Part shown: piece by piece, positions 27,778-36,881 of the stretch
How the letters are laid out: the number at the start of each line of letters is the position of its first letter
How positions within the stretch are numbered: the stretch's first letter is position 1
Position numbers and translations under genes: made by a program
NCBI GenBank assembly: GCA_001916035.1
Contig: MNRQ01000020.1
Coordinates: 62,001 to 126,000 of the forward strand
Reading direction: 5' to 3'
DNA: 64,000 bases
DNA from: Clostridium sp. 27_14
GTDB lineage: Bacteria > Bacillota > Clostridia > TANB77 > CAG-508
Notes under the pieces: generated by a model
What the model was told of the DNA's origin: nothing
Seen by the model: only the letters and a program-made list of their open reading frames with translations
Databases searched by the model: none

Positions 27778-28314
27778 TTACTTTGACATTATCTTTCCAA
27801 CTGTATGTACTATTTGAGTCGATTTTTTATTTGCCAGATCTTTTCCTATTGCCTTTCCTCCTACTGTTAATGCTGAAACTAAAGCACTTAATAAAAATTG
27901 CAAGTTAAAATTCCATCCAAATTGATTTGTTATTTTTACGGCTATTAATGCACTTATCGCTCCACTTAAAACACCACAAATATCACCAATAACATCTGCA
28001 CATATATTGGCCACTTTTGATGCATTTTTTATTAATTTTATTGAACTTTTTGATCCTTTGACTTTTTTGGTTGCTTTTGCATGAAATTCTTCTTCATTAG
28101 CCACAGTAACTGCTACACCAATTATATCGAATAAAATACCTGTTGCTATCACTAATACTAGTATTAAACACGCTGGTATTAAACTTAGATTTGATACTCC
28201 ATTTGTTGATATATAAGAAAATATGATTGACAATATAAATGTCATTGTAAAGACTTGAATAAACCATTTTAATGTTGAATTTTCCGAGTGTTCTTCTTTT
28301 TTACTTTTTTCCAT
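27778..28314 (-). CDS. oapA: OLE RNA-associated membrane protein OapA
   Basis: 178 residues. A polar N-terminus is followed by four predicted membrane helices (about 15-33, 43-70, 105-130 and 135-155). The loop after helix 2 has the conserved-type ILFDIIGVAVT segment followed by basic residues (KATKKVKGSKS), and DVIGDICGVLSG follows. This matches the OLE-associated protein family, which binds OLE RNA at the membrane in Bacillus halodurans and takes part in stress responses to alcohol, cold and Mg2+. It lies directly downstream of the OLE RNA and in the same direction, the diagnostic arrangement. AGAAGGAGAAA precedes the ATG. Confidence 0.88.
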   Translation of the reverse strand: MEKSKKEEHSENSTLKWFIQVFTMTFILSIIFSYISTNGVSNLSLIPACLILVLVIATGILFDIIGVAVTVANEEEFHAKATKKVKGSKSSIKLIKNASKVANICADVIGDICGVLSGAISALIAVKITNQFGWNFNLQFLLSALVSALTVGGKAIGKDLANKKSTQIVHTVGKIMSK

Positions 28315-28389
28315 TATTTGTTTTTCTCCTTCTGATTCTTTTTATTTATTAATATGATTTAGATGGTAAAAGTCTAAGTAAATTTTACA

Positions 28390-28924
28390 GTTTAGGTCTG
28401 GTTGAATTTCTCTACCTCCCGCTTGACATTACTGTCTTAGCCGTTTCCGTTTAAGGGATGCATCTATTAATTTTAATAGACACCAGATCGCCACTTAAAT
28501 CTGTACCTTAATCCCTAGACTTCCATGCTAGTGATAGCAAACATTCTAGAAGTTTTCCTTAACATACAAACTTGTTTTACTAGTCTTTTTTGCAAATATG
28601 GTTTCATAGCACCGATTATTTATATTTGGCCAAAATACAAATATCATTATAAACGTAATCCCCACATATTCACTCGAGACAGGCTACTCTATGTATTTTG
28701 TGTCTTGGCACTCACCATAGGTTATACTTAAATATCTATTTAAGCCTCCGCGAAAATAGGGAGTCTTATGTATGCCGTTACATAATACCCTAAATTCTTT
28801 ACTCCCTATACTCACACAAAACTGGCATTTCGCGCAAATACAAGAAACTTCAACGATGTGCCCTTTAGTGGATTTTTAGCCCCACCCTCATAAAACATTG
28901 CATGACTAGAATAATGCACCATCG
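28390..28924 (-). ncRNA. ole: OLE RNA (ornate, large, extremophilic)
   Basis: About 535-600 nt between tmk and oapA with no reading frame but many G+C-rich paired blocks in AT-rich DNA. Examples are ATAGGGAGT near 28805 with its partner ACTCCCTAT near 28760, ATTAATTTTAATAG, CGCGGAGGC, and GGGTGGGGC near the 5' end. The size, strand and position immediately upstream of an oapA gene match OLE RNAs. A promoter ends 7 nt before the proposed start. Boundaries are estimates, and I could not run a covariance model. tmRNA, RNase P RNA and 6S RNA do not fit. Confidence 0.82.
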
Positions 28925-28930
28925 ATTAAT

Positions 28931-28959
28931 AGTATAACATTTTTTAAAATTTATTCCAA
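28931..28959 (-). promoter_or_regulatory. Promoter of OLE RNA-oapA
   Basis: Minus strand: TTGGAA (28959-28954), 17 nt, TATACT (28936-28931). Confidence 0.65.
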
Positions 28960-29011
28960 ATTTTATTTTGTTTTATTTTTGACTTAAATTTTTTAGTTTT
29001 GTTATATTTTT

Positions 29012-29149
29012 CTAATTTTCTTCTTTTTCCTCGTTTTTATTAATTTTTTCTTCGTTTTTCTCATTTTTACTATTTTGTATCATTTTATTTATAGAATCTA
29101 ATATATCATCTGAATTTTCATCAAAATTATCTTTTACTAAATTAAACAT
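29012..29149 (-). CDS. Small charged protein downstream of tmk
   Basis: 45 residues, starting MFNLVKDNFDENSDDILDSI and ending in a Lys/Glu/Asn-rich tail. Its ATG is 1 nt after the tmk stop codon and in the same direction, so it is probably translationally coupled to tmk (GAGGTAATG overlaps the end of tmk). The function is unknown and the low complexity makes the call modest. Confidence 0.5.
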   Translation of the reverse strand: MFNLVKDNFDENSDDILDSINKMIQNSKNEKNEEKINKNEEKEEN

Positions 29150-29150
29150 T

Positions 29151-29840
29151 TTACATTACCTCTTTTTCATTTAAAATTTTTTCAATTTCTGCAAATATTT
29201 CTTCATGAATATCTTCAATAGTACGAATTTCACAATTTCTTACACACTGTATTTCATACCAATTATATTTTTTTGATAACTTTATGGCCTCATTATATGC
29301 ATCTCTTAAATGCTCTGTACTTTTTTCATGAATATCCTTCTTATCTTCATGTGTAATTTTATTTTTCCTATTTTTCATTAATTTAACCGCATATTCTGTT
29401 GGCATATTCAAAAAGAATACTTGAGTTGGCACAGGTAAACCATACAAATTAAATTCAAAATCCCATAACCAATCCAAAAATTTTTTTCTTTCTTCTGCAT
29501 CTCTTATTTTCCCAGCTTGATGTACCATATTTGAAGTAGTATATCTATCTGCCAATATAATGCCTCCATTATTATAATATTCTTGATACTCTCTTCTAAA
29601 AGTTATATATCTATCTGCTGCATAAAAAGTTGAAGCAATATATGGACTTATTTTTTTTGGATCATCTCCTAATTCACCTTTCAAATATATTTTCACAAGT
29701 TCAGAACTATTGCTTTCATAATTTGGAAAACTAACACTTTTATATTTGATATTCTCTTTTTCAAATCTATTTTTTAATTTTTCCAATTGAGTTTGTTTTC
29801 CACTTGAATCAGTTCCCTCTATTACAAATAACTTTCCCAT
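29151..29840 (-). CDS. tmk: Thymidylate kinase
   Basis: About 229 residues. The P-loop FVIEGTDSSGKQTQ (residues 4-17), the YAADRY / ILADRYTTSNMVHQ segment (about 93-108) carrying the DR(Y/H) motif, and a KNRKNKITHEDKKDIHE lid region identify dTMP kinase (dTMP to dTDP). The GTDSSGKQTQ form and long lid belong to a branch longer than the E. coli enzyme. The ATG at 29840 is favoured, with AAAGGAGAA upstream. It diverges from dgt. Confidence 0.92.
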   Translation of the reverse strand: MGKLFVIEGTDSSGKQTQLEKLKNRFEKENIKYKSVSFPNYESNSSELVKIYLKGELGDDPKKISPYIASTFYAADRYITFRREYQEYYNNGGIILADRYTTSNMVHQAGKIRDAEERKKFLDWLWDFEFNLYGLPVPTQVFFLNMPTEYAVKLMKNRKNKITHEDKKDIHEKSTEHLRDAYNEAIKLSKKYNWYEIQCVRNCEIRTIEDIHEEIFAEIEKILNEKEVM

Positions 29841-29999
29841 CACATTTTCTCCTTTCGTACATATAAATTAAAAAAATTTTATATCGTTCACTATCTTTCT
29901 AATTATAATTGTAGTATAATTATTTCACTAAAAAAATTATACTACAAAAAAAAACAGAACACAATTATTTTACACAATTTAATTGAAAGGATTGATATT

Positions 30000-31202
30000 A
30001 TGAATTCAACAAAAAAATTTTCCAACTATTCAGCTAATCCCAATAATCCAAATTGGGAAAATATAATCTCAAGAACTAAACCTCTATACCAAAGAGAAAC
30101 TGATTTAAGAGACATTTTTGAACGTGATTATACACGTATAATCCACTCTACAGCTTATAGACGTCTAAAACATAAAACCCAAGTATTTTTTTCTCCAGAC
30201 AATGACCATATTTGCACAAGAATCGAACATGTTACATTGGTTGATTCCATTAGTCATACAATCGCACAATATCTAGGTCTAAATACTAATTTAACACACG
30301 CAATTGCCGTTGCACACGATTTAGGCCATAGTCCTTTTGGTCATGCTGGTGAAAAAATTTTATCTTCTATTTCTATGCGTGATTTGGGTATTAGTTTTTG
30401 GCATGAAAAAAATGGACTAGATTTTGTAGATTATATAGAATTATTAGAAGACTCTGAAAGTTGTAAGCAAAATCTCAATCTAACTTATGGAGTAAGAGAC
30501 GGTATTATTTCACATTGTGGTGAAATTGATGAAAACTCTGTTAGACCTAGAAACGACTTTATTGATTTAAAAGATTATACAAAACCAAATCAATTCGCAC
30601 CATATACATGGGAAGGCTGTGTTGTAAAAATTTCTGATAAAATTTCTTATGTTTGCCGTGACATTGAAGATAGCGTAACACTTGGAATCTTAGACAATTG
30701 TTCTAATGAATTACATAAATTGCTTAACTTAAATAATTTTGAAAACATAAACAATACTAATGTAATAAACGAATTAGTGTACGATTTATGTACAAATTCT
30801 TCTTTTGAAAAAGGTTTATGTTTTTCAGATAAATATCTTAACTTGTTAAACGAATTAAAAGCCTTTAATTATAAAAATATATATTTCTGTGATAGAATTC
30901 AACCTTCTATTAGATATTTTGAAGTTGTTCTAAACGAAATATATAACATACTAAAATCATATTATTCAAATGACTTACAAACAAGTTTAAACAAACTTTG
31001 CCATGTTTACCCAAAACTTGGAAATAGCTTTAAAGGATTTATAAATCTATTCTATGATTTTGGTGATAGAACTTTTTGCAAAAATACTATATTATTTTCT
31101 TCAAACAATGAAAAAGACTTTTATCACTGCATTTTATATTACATATCCGGTATGACAGACCACTTTGCTATAGAAGCATATCAAGAAATTATAGGATTTT
31201 AA
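30000..31202 (+). CDS. dgt: Deoxyguanosinetriphosphate triphosphohydrolase-like protein
   Basis: 400 residues of the HD-domain dNTPase family. YRRLKHKTQVFFSPDNDHICTRIEH (about 52-76) and VAHDLGHSPFGHAGE (about 98-112) carry the metal-binding His/Asp residues. It hydrolyses dNTPs to deoxynucleoside and tripolyphosphate and so shapes the nucleotide pool; the divergent neighbour tmk acts in the same area. GAAAGGATTG precedes the ATG. The gene ends at a strong bidirectional terminator. Confidence 0.93.
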   Translation: MNSTKKFSNYSANPNNPNWENIISRTKPLYQRETDLRDIFERDYTRIIHSTAYRRLKHKTQVFFSPDNDHICTRIEHVTLVDSISHTIAQYLGLNTNLTHAIAVAHDLGHSPFGHAGEKILSSISMRDLGISFWHEKNGLDFVDYIELLEDSESCKQNLNLTYGVRDGIISHCGEIDENSVRPRNDFIDLKDYTKPNQFAPYTWEGCVVKISDKISYVCRDIEDSVTLGILDNCSNELHKLLNLNNFENINNTNVINELVYDLCTNSSFEKGLCFSDKYLNLLNELKAFNYKNIYFCDRIQPSIRYFEVVLNEIYNILKSYYSNDLQTSLNKLCHVYPKLGNSFKGFINLFYDFGDRTFCKNTILFSSNNEKDFYHCILYYISGMTDHFAIEAYQEIIGF

Positions 31203-31212
31203 CACCACGAAC

Positions 31213-31274
31213 AAAAAGATATGATTACTGCCAAAACCCAAAATTGGATATTTCAGCTATAATCATATCTTTTT
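31213..31274. terminator. Bidirectional terminator between dgt and the symporter gene
   Basis: A 15-bp stem (AAAAAGATATGATTA at 31213-31227 with 31260-31274) ending in T-runs on both strands. Confidence 0.88.
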
Positions 31275-31284
31275 TTACCCTTTT

Positions 31285-32559
31285 TTATTCTTCAACACTC
31301 TTATTCATCCAATCTTTACCATCAACAACTCTTGCCACCATCATTGAAGAAACTGTATCTCCAACAACATTTAATGCCGTTGCCGGTGCATCAATTATTG
31401 TAGCAATCATCGTTAAAATAGGTAAAGCTGCCACTGGATAACCCATCATTGTTATAATTAACATTTCAGAAATTGTTCCACCACCAATTGGAACAGCTGT
31501 AACCAACAAATTAGCCAATAATGCAATACCTAAAACTCCCATTACATCCCCAGTTGTAGCTAGACTTGTTCCAAATAAACAAACTAGAAACATTATTTTA
31601 AATACTGAACCTATAATAGAACCATCTTTATGAAAGCTCGTTCCTAAAGGTATTGTTGTCTCTGCTATATCTTCTGGCACTCCCATTTTTTTACTACATT
31701 CAATATTTACTGGAATTGATGCAGCACTAGAACATGTAGCCAATGCTGTTAATGTTGATGGCAATGCATTTTTCCAAAATGCTCTTATTCCCTTTGTTCC
31801 TCCTGCTATCCACGCATATATTGTATACATTACAAAATAAAAAGCAATTGCAACTATTGTATATATTACAAACGTTTTTAAATATCCAACTGCAATAGAA
31901 GCTCCAAAACTTCCTACAAATGCTGCAAAATAGCATCCCAAACCTATAGGAGCATAATACATTATAATTTTTACTATATTAGCAACAACCTCATTTGCAG
32001 ATTGCACAAATTCTTTTACTTGTTTTCCCTTTTCTCCAGCCATATTTATAGCAACACCAAATAAAATTGAGAAAACTAACACTGCTATTATATTATCTTT
32101 TGAAAGCAATTTAGAAAAATCATTTACTGTTAATAAATTAACTGTTCTTTCAGCAATTGTAGGTTCATCTTCTTTTTCTTCTCCACTTGTTTCATCATTT
32201 CCTACATCTTGTTCTAATGCTTGTTTTATTTTTTCACCATCTTCTGGATTTACTAATTTAACAAAATATGTACTTGCAAATCCCACAAATACAGCTATTA
32301 TTGATGTAACAACAAATGTTCCTATTATTGTTACCATGATTTTTCCTAGCCTTTTGGGCGTTTTCATTTTTGTTATTGATGTTGTGATTGTTAAAAAGAT
32401 TAAAGGGACTATTATGACCAGTAATAGATTTAAAAATAGGTCACCTAAGGGTTTTAAAACTGCTGCTTTTTCTTGAAATATAATTCCAATGATCGCGCCA
32501 ACAATTATTGCAGCTAAAAGTATTATTGTTGACTTGTAATTTGATAAAAATTTTTTCAT
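31285..32559 (-). CDS. Dicarboxylate/amino acid:cation symporter (DAACS family)
   Basis: 424 residues with eight or so membrane helices plus re-entrant hairpins. Family signatures are VPLIFLTITTSI near 50, the serine-rich re-entrant loop ATCSSAASIPVN near 270, and the IVNM-like region TIPLGTSFHKDGSII near 300. It transports glutamate/aspartate or related acids with Na+ or H+. An acidic insertion (GNDETSGEEKEDEP, about 118-131) lies in an outer loop. AGAGGTAGT precedes the ATG. Confidence 0.92.
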   Translation of the reverse strand: MKKFLSNYKSTIILLAAIIVGAIIGIIFQEKAAVLKPLGDLFLNLLLVIIVPLIFLTITTSITKMKTPKRLGKIMVTIIGTFVVTSIIAVFVGFASTYFVKLVNPEDGEKIKQALEQDVGNDETSGEEKEDEPTIAERTVNLLTVNDFSKLLSKDNIIAVLVFSILFGVAINMAGEKGKQVKEFVQSANEVVANIVKIIMYYAPIGLGCYFAAFVGSFGASIAVGYLKTFVIYTIVAIAFYFVMYTIYAWIAGGTKGIRAFWKNALPSTLTALATCSSAASIPVNIECSKKMGVPEDIAETTIPLGTSFHKDGSIIGSVFKIMFLVCLFGTSLATTGDVMGVLGIALLANLLVTAVPIGGGTISEMLIITMMGYPVAALPILTMIATIIDAPATALNVVGDTVSSMMVARVVDGKDWMNKSVEE

Positions 32560-32666
32560 AATACTACCTCTTTTCTAAATAAAGGCAACTAGAAATATAA
32601 TTATATCTCTAGGATTTTCTCCATTATATATTAATTATATTTTATTTGCAAGTATTTTATGAAATT

Positions 32667-32695
32667 TTGACATTTTAATACTTATTTTATATAAT
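32667..32695 (+). promoter_or_regulatory. Promoter of the TIGR01212-like radical SAM gene
   Basis: TTGACA, 17 nt, TATAAT, both perfect, 26 nt before the ATG. Confidence 0.85.
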
Positions 32696-32720
32696 ACAAA
32701 ATTGAAAGGAAAGATATAAA

Positions 32721-33656
32721 ATGAACTCTTTACAACAATCAGAAAGATATAGACATTTAAACAACTATCTAAAAAACAAATTTGGAGAAAGAACTTTAAA
32801 AATATGCATAGATGGCAACTTTACATGTCCAAACCGTGATGGAACAAAAGGAACATCTGGATGCATTTTTTGTAGTGAACGAGGATCTGGCGAACATATT
32901 TCATGCAATCACATACCAAGCAGTACAGAATCCATAAAATCACAAGTCTTAAACTATTTTTCAAGTTACAAAGCCAATCGTGCAAATAAATTTATCGCAT
33001 ACTTTCAAAATTTCACAAATACTTACGATACTATTCCTAACCTAAAAACCAAATATGATTCTGCTTTAATTGATAATAGAATTGTAGGACTTTCTATAGC
33101 CACACGTCCAGACTGCATAAATGAAGATATTGCAAAATTAATAAGAAGTTATAGTAATAACTATTATGTATGTGTTGAACTTGGTTTACAAACTTCAAAT
33201 GACGATACAGGAAAATTAATTTGTCGTGGATATACATCTAAAGATTTTACAAATGCCGTTTCAATTTTAAATAAATATAATATAGACTGTATTACACACA
33301 TTATGGTAGGATTACCTAATGAAACTGAAAATGATATACAAAATACAGTTACATTTTTAAATAACCATAATATTCAAGGGCTAAAAATTCATTCTACATA
33401 TGTTATAAAAAATACTACTTTAGCAGATTGGTATTATTCTGGTAAATACACCCCTATCACCCTAGACTTTTATTTAAAAAATTTATCATACATTATTACC
33501 CACATTTCTCCAGAAATAATTATTCACCGTATTTCTGGTGATGCTCCTAAAGATTTACTAATTGCTCCTGATTGGAACTTGCATAAAAAATGGATTTTAA
33601 ATGGATTTGATAAATTAATGGCAGAACAAAATCTATATCAAGGATTATATTATTAA
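32721..33656 (+). CDS. Radical SAM protein, YtqA/TIGR01212 family
   Basis: 311 residues. The family N-terminus LNNYLKNKFGERTLKI is followed by the unusual cysteine motif CPNRDGTKGTSGCIFC (about 31-46), which binds the Fe-S cluster with a longer first spacing than normal. GLSIATRPDCI, CVELGLQTS and HIMVGLPNET follow. The family is widespread in Firmicutes and probably modifies RNA, but its substrate was not recognised from this sequence. It has its own perfect promoter. Confidence 0.9.
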   Translation: MNSLQQSERYRHLNNYLKNKFGERTLKICIDGNFTCPNRDGTKGTSGCIFCSERGSGEHISCNHIPSSTESIKSQVLNYFSSYKANRANKFIAYFQNFTNTYDTIPNLKTKYDSALIDNRIVGLSIATRPDCINEDIAKLIRSYSNNYYVCVELGLQTSNDDTGKLICRGYTSKDFTNAVSILNKYNIDCITHIMVGLPNETENDIQNTVTFLNNHNIQGLKIHSTYVIKNTTLADWYYSGKYTPITLDFYLKNLSYIITHISPEIIIHRISGDAPKDLLIAPDWNLHKKWILNGFDKLMAEQNLYQGLYY

Positions 33657-33687
33657 TAAATATACCAAAAAAGTGCAATAATAATTG

Positions 33688-33716
33688 TTGACTTTTTATG
33701 TAAATATTGTTATAAT
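33688..33716 (+). promoter_or_regulatory. Promoter of the 33786 orphan gene
   Basis: TTGACT, 17 nt beginning TTTTATGTAAAT, TATAAT. The leader to the ATG is about 65 nt. Confidence 0.85.
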
Positions 33717-33785
33717 ATATTTATAGTTTTTATATAATTCCTCATACAGGGAAAAAACACACTAAAGTATTAAGGAGGAAGTAAT

Positions 33786-34154
33786 ATGGATAATATTACA
33801 GTAACAAAAAAGAATAATAAATTCTATGTTGAATTTATTGATGGAGATGTCTACAGTTGTACTGTAAAAGAGATTAATAAATTAAAAGACATTATCCTTG
33901 AAAAAACATCTGTAGCTGTAGAAAGTAATGATTTAGTTCCGATTTTTGTCCGGATAAAAACAAAAGCTTGTATATCTGCTCAAATCAAACCCACCGTTGC
34001 AATTAAAAACGAAATCATTTTTGTAGCTCTCCCTGAGCTGCTAGTACGGTACGACTTCGATTATGAACACATCCTCGAAATCATAGAATTACTCAACATC
34101 CAGGATCTTTTGAAAGTTTTAACTTTCGAAGATAATGTAGAAAACTTGTTATAA
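33786..34154 (+). CDS. Orphan small protein of unknown function
   Basis: 122 residues. The first half is beta-like (NITVTKKNNKFYVEFIDGDVYSC) and the second is helical and acidic. There are no membrane helices. I do not recognise it. It uses CGG for Arg twice (33951 and 34047) without any frame change, and its codons are richer in G+C than those of neighbours. It has a perfect AAGGAGG, its own promoter and a perfect terminator, i.e. a self-contained module like others listed in this window. A degenerate relative of its first residues (NITVT) may exist at 60.7 kb. Confidence 0.75.
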   Translation: MDNITVTKKNNKFYVEFIDGDVYSCTVKEINKLKDIILEKTSVAVESNDLVPIFVRIKTKACISAQIKPTVAIKNEIIFVALPELLVRYDFDYEHILEIIELLNIQDLLKVLTFEDNVENLL

Positions 34155-34166
34155 TTATTATCTATG

Positions 34167-34197
34167 CCAAAAAAGGAACCGATGGTTCCTTTTTTGG
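34167..34197 (+). terminator. Terminator of the 33786 gene
   Basis: A 14-bp perfect stem (34167-34180 with 34184-34197) with a GAT loop and T-rich arm. Confidence 0.92.
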
Positions 34198-34204
34198 TTA
34201 TCTA

Positions 34205-34963
34205 CTATTTCTTATCTAGCTTAAATTCATCTATTTTGTCTTTTATATCTTCTTTTTGTTCCTCTATTTGCTCTTTTATTTTCCTAGTTTTTTCTTTTAT
34301 CTTAAATTTAACAGCCTGAATTTTTGGATATGCATTTATTAATCTTCTATGTAAAGCAGATTTCTTTTGTAATATCTCTCTAACCTTTTTAGTAATCTCC
34401 TCTGTATTATCCATTTTTTCACCAAGTTGTTTTGTCGTTGTCTTTATGCTATTATTAATAATTCCTGATACAATATTATCAATAACAAAAATAGATAAAA
34501 CACTCCAGAATATTATATTCAACCATAAAGATGGTAGCTTTTCTAATTGCCCAATTAAAAATGGATTAGATATATACATTATAAACATTCCTAAAATACC
34601 AAAAGCAATTAAATTACTAAGACATATCCTTCCATTAATATTAAATTTTTTGCTACTATAATCCCACCATCTAGCATGATAAATTTTTTCCATAAAATAA
34701 CTTGTTAAATACTCCAAAATTCCACACACAACAACAGCCATTACAAATAACACAACTGGATCTTGCACATATTTATTTAAGAAAAATGTTATTAAAAGAG
34801 CACCTACACCATATATTGGGCAATATGGACCTATTAAAAATCCTCTATCTACAAATTTCTTATACTGTATTAATTTACAAACAACTTCCATACACCAGCC
34901 TATTACTGCATATATTATAAAAAGCAAAAAATATACTTTTAAATCTATTCCATATATTTGCAA
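34205..34963 (-). CDS. CmpB-family (putative ABC transporter type IV) membrane protein
   Basis: 252 residues. Five membrane helices span about 1-165, with the family motifs IGWCMEV near 22, FLIGPYCPIYGVGA near 42, EYLTSYFMEKIYHARWWDYS near 85 and NINGRICLSN near 107. A long charged, helical C-terminal tail (about 175-252, rich in Lys/Glu/Ile) follows. The family (PF06541) is annotated as a putative ABC permease, though a transporter role is unproven. Confidence 0.85.
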   Translation of the reverse strand: MQIYGIDLKVYFLLFIIYAVIGWCMEVVCKLIQYKKFVDRGFLIGPYCPIYGVGALLITFFLNKYVQDPVVLFVMAVVVCGILEYLTSYFMEKIYHARWWDYSSKKFNINGRICLSNLIAFGILGMFIMYISNPFLIGQLEKLPSLWLNIIFWSVLSIFVIDNIVSGIINNSIKTTTKQLGEKMDNTEEITKKVREILQKKSALHRRLINAYPKIQAVKFKIKEKTRKIKEQIEEQKEDIKDKIDEFKLDKK

Positions 34964-35164
34964 CTTTCAATCATCCTTCCTCATCATTTTTACAGCTACA
35001 TTATATTTAATTATCCTCATCTTTGTCAAGTACATAAATTTTTATTTTTAATACTACACCTAAATTTCAAATAAAACCTATTCTTTATGCTCATTTCTAA
35101 AAATTTCTTTAAGCTCTTTATAAACACAAAAAAACTATCTACTACGATAGTTTTTTCGTTCACA

Positions 35165-36321
35165 TTATTTATTTTGATTTCTTTTTCTCTTGTAATAATA
35201 CATTTCTTTGTCTGCTTCTTTTATAACTTGTTCCAAATCATGTTTTTCTTTATTTGCTAGATCATATCGTGAAATTCCATAAGAAATACTTAAGACTTCT
35301 GGTAATTCTTCTAACAATTTCTCTATACTTTCCATAATATAATCCTGCTCGATATAATTTTTTATAATTACGTTTTCTTCGACTTTTTTAATAAATTCTT
35401 CAGTAATTTTTTTAGCATCTTCAAGATTTTTCTCCATTATTACTGTAAATTCATCTCCACCTGTGCGGTAAACCCTACCATATTTTTGGTAATGTTCTTT
35501 CATAATCCGGGAAACATCTATCAATATTTTGTCTCCACAAACATGTCCACACAAATCGTTTATTTTTTTAAAGTCATTTATATCTTGAATTATAACTACA
35601 CACTTTTCATCTTCCATATTTAATTTATAATTTTTAAAACTTCTATGATTTAGCAAAGTAGTCAATCCATCTATACTTTGAATAAGTTCATAATAATATA
35701 TATAAATAAACATATCAGATAAAGCTGTTACAAGCCATATAAACTCTATCTCAGAATTACTATTTGTAGAAAAACAGATATTACTATAAATAACATTATA
35801 CTTGCTAGTTCTATTTCATTTTTATTTTGATAATATTTACAAAATAAGAATGCATTTATAAACATATACATAGTAACTAATATAAAGCTAATATTATAAA
35901 AAATATATATTATAGAATAATTGTCACTTACTTGATACGTTAAAAATGCCAACCACATAATTATTTCATATATAATTAAATAATTTTTTATATGTTCATA
36001 CCCTTTTCCCAATGTTCCTCTTATTTCAAAAACTGCATTCGAAATAAAAAATGGTATTAATGGTATTATGCAAAATTTAACTATTTTTGTTAAAATAACT
36101 ATTGATTGTATTCTTTCGTAATTTACAAATTCTATTTGTAATATATATCCTATCCATTCTCCTACAATTCCAAATATTCCTAATAGAAAAGCAAATTTAA
36201 GACCTTTCCGTGCTTTTTTACTAAACTTTCCATTTGAGGAAACCATTATTAACAAAATTACAAAAACTGATATTGCCAAAAAATTAATCGTTGCATAATA
36301 ACTCATATTTTTTCCTCCCAT
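35165..36321 (-). pseudogene. Membrane diguanylate cyclase (GGDEF), split by a one-base loss
   Basis: The first part (36321-35746) has about six membrane helices. The second (35713-35165) has a GGDEF domain: IDGLTTLLNHRSF, then the active-site TGGDEFTV and ISYGISRYD. Both form one gene: near 35746, CTA CAA ATA GTA ATT CTG AGA TAG must lose frame by -1 to read SEIEFIWLVTALSDMFIYI into the GGDEF part. A complete protein would make cyclic di-GMP from GTP in response to a membrane signal. The RxxD inhibitory site is not evident. CGG is read as Arg at 36210 and 35509 without shift. Sequencing error or true inactivation are both possible. Confidence 0.8.
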
Positions 36322-36689
36322 TCCTTTTTCTCTTAATAATTCATAATCAAAATAAATTTTTAGTAAAACTTATATCTCTAAATTTTACTTTGTGATTTAA
36401 CTATAAAACTTCATTTTAGTTTCCGTATATTATATCATATATCAACACAAAATTCAATATTTTACAATACTTTTCACTTATTTTGGAATTTTTTTACAAT
36501 TATGTTTTGATATACTCATAAATTTGATATGATATAGTATAAATTAATAATCCCAGAATCAACATACTTTAATTACCTTTTAACCTAAAATTTTTAATAT
36601 CTTTAAAAAATAGTAATAAATTTTTGATACAAACATATAATATATTATAATTAAAAATCCACAATTTTTACTAAATTCCTTTAAAAGTA
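36322..36689. other. Gene-free AT-rich spacer
   Basis: About 370 nt upstream of the initiator tRNA with no reading frame of note, no hairpin stronger than background and no recognisable RNA. Only the tRNA promoter follows. Confidence 0.6.
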
Positions 36690-36718
36690 TTGACAAAATA
36701 ACTTTTTAGACTTATAAT
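36690..36718 (+). promoter_or_regulatory. Promoter of initiator tRNA
   Basis: TTGACA, 17 nt, TATAAT, 15 nt before the tRNA 5' end. Confidence 0.88.
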
Positions 36719-36732
36719 AGAAATTGTTACAT

Positions 36733-36808
36733 CGCGGGGTGGAGCAGTTGGCAGCTCGTCGGGCTCATAACCCGAAGGTCGATGGTTCGAGTCCATCCTC
36801 CGCAACCA
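36733..36808 (+). tRNA. Initiator tRNA-Met (CAT)
   Basis: 76 nt with encoded CCA. Anticodon CAT lies in CTCATAA, flanked by three G-C pairs (GGG/CCC), and the first base C1 faces A72, the hallmarks of the initiator. A stem-loop with T-run follows at 36816-36851. Confidence 0.96.
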
Positions 36809-36815
36809 TATATCA

Positions 36816-36851
36816 AAGTACTTGCTAAAAACAGCAAGTACTATTTTTTAT
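36816..36851 (+). terminator. Terminator of initiator tRNA
   Basis: AGTACTTGCT and AGCAAGTACT form a 10-bp stem, followed by ATTTTTTAT. Confidence 0.85.
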
Positions 36852-36881
36852 ACAAATTTCATACAAGAAAGTGAGATACAA

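Noticed and set aside
28390..28924. tmRNA, RNase P RNA or 6S RNA for the structured region
   Set aside because: No tag-peptide frame with an ALAA end, no RNase P core motif recognised, too long for 6S; the adjoining oapA supports OLE RNA.
33951..34049. CGG codons in the 33786 gene as further +1 shift sites
   Set aside because: Skipping the C at 33951 gives GGA followed at once by TAA, while the unshifted frame stays open to a good stop and terminator; so CGG is read in frame here.
35165..36321. Two separate genes: a membrane protein and a soluble GGDEF enzyme
   Set aside because: The intervening 30 nt are open in the required frame and complete a last membrane helix leading into the GGDEF domain; no ribosome site precedes the second part.
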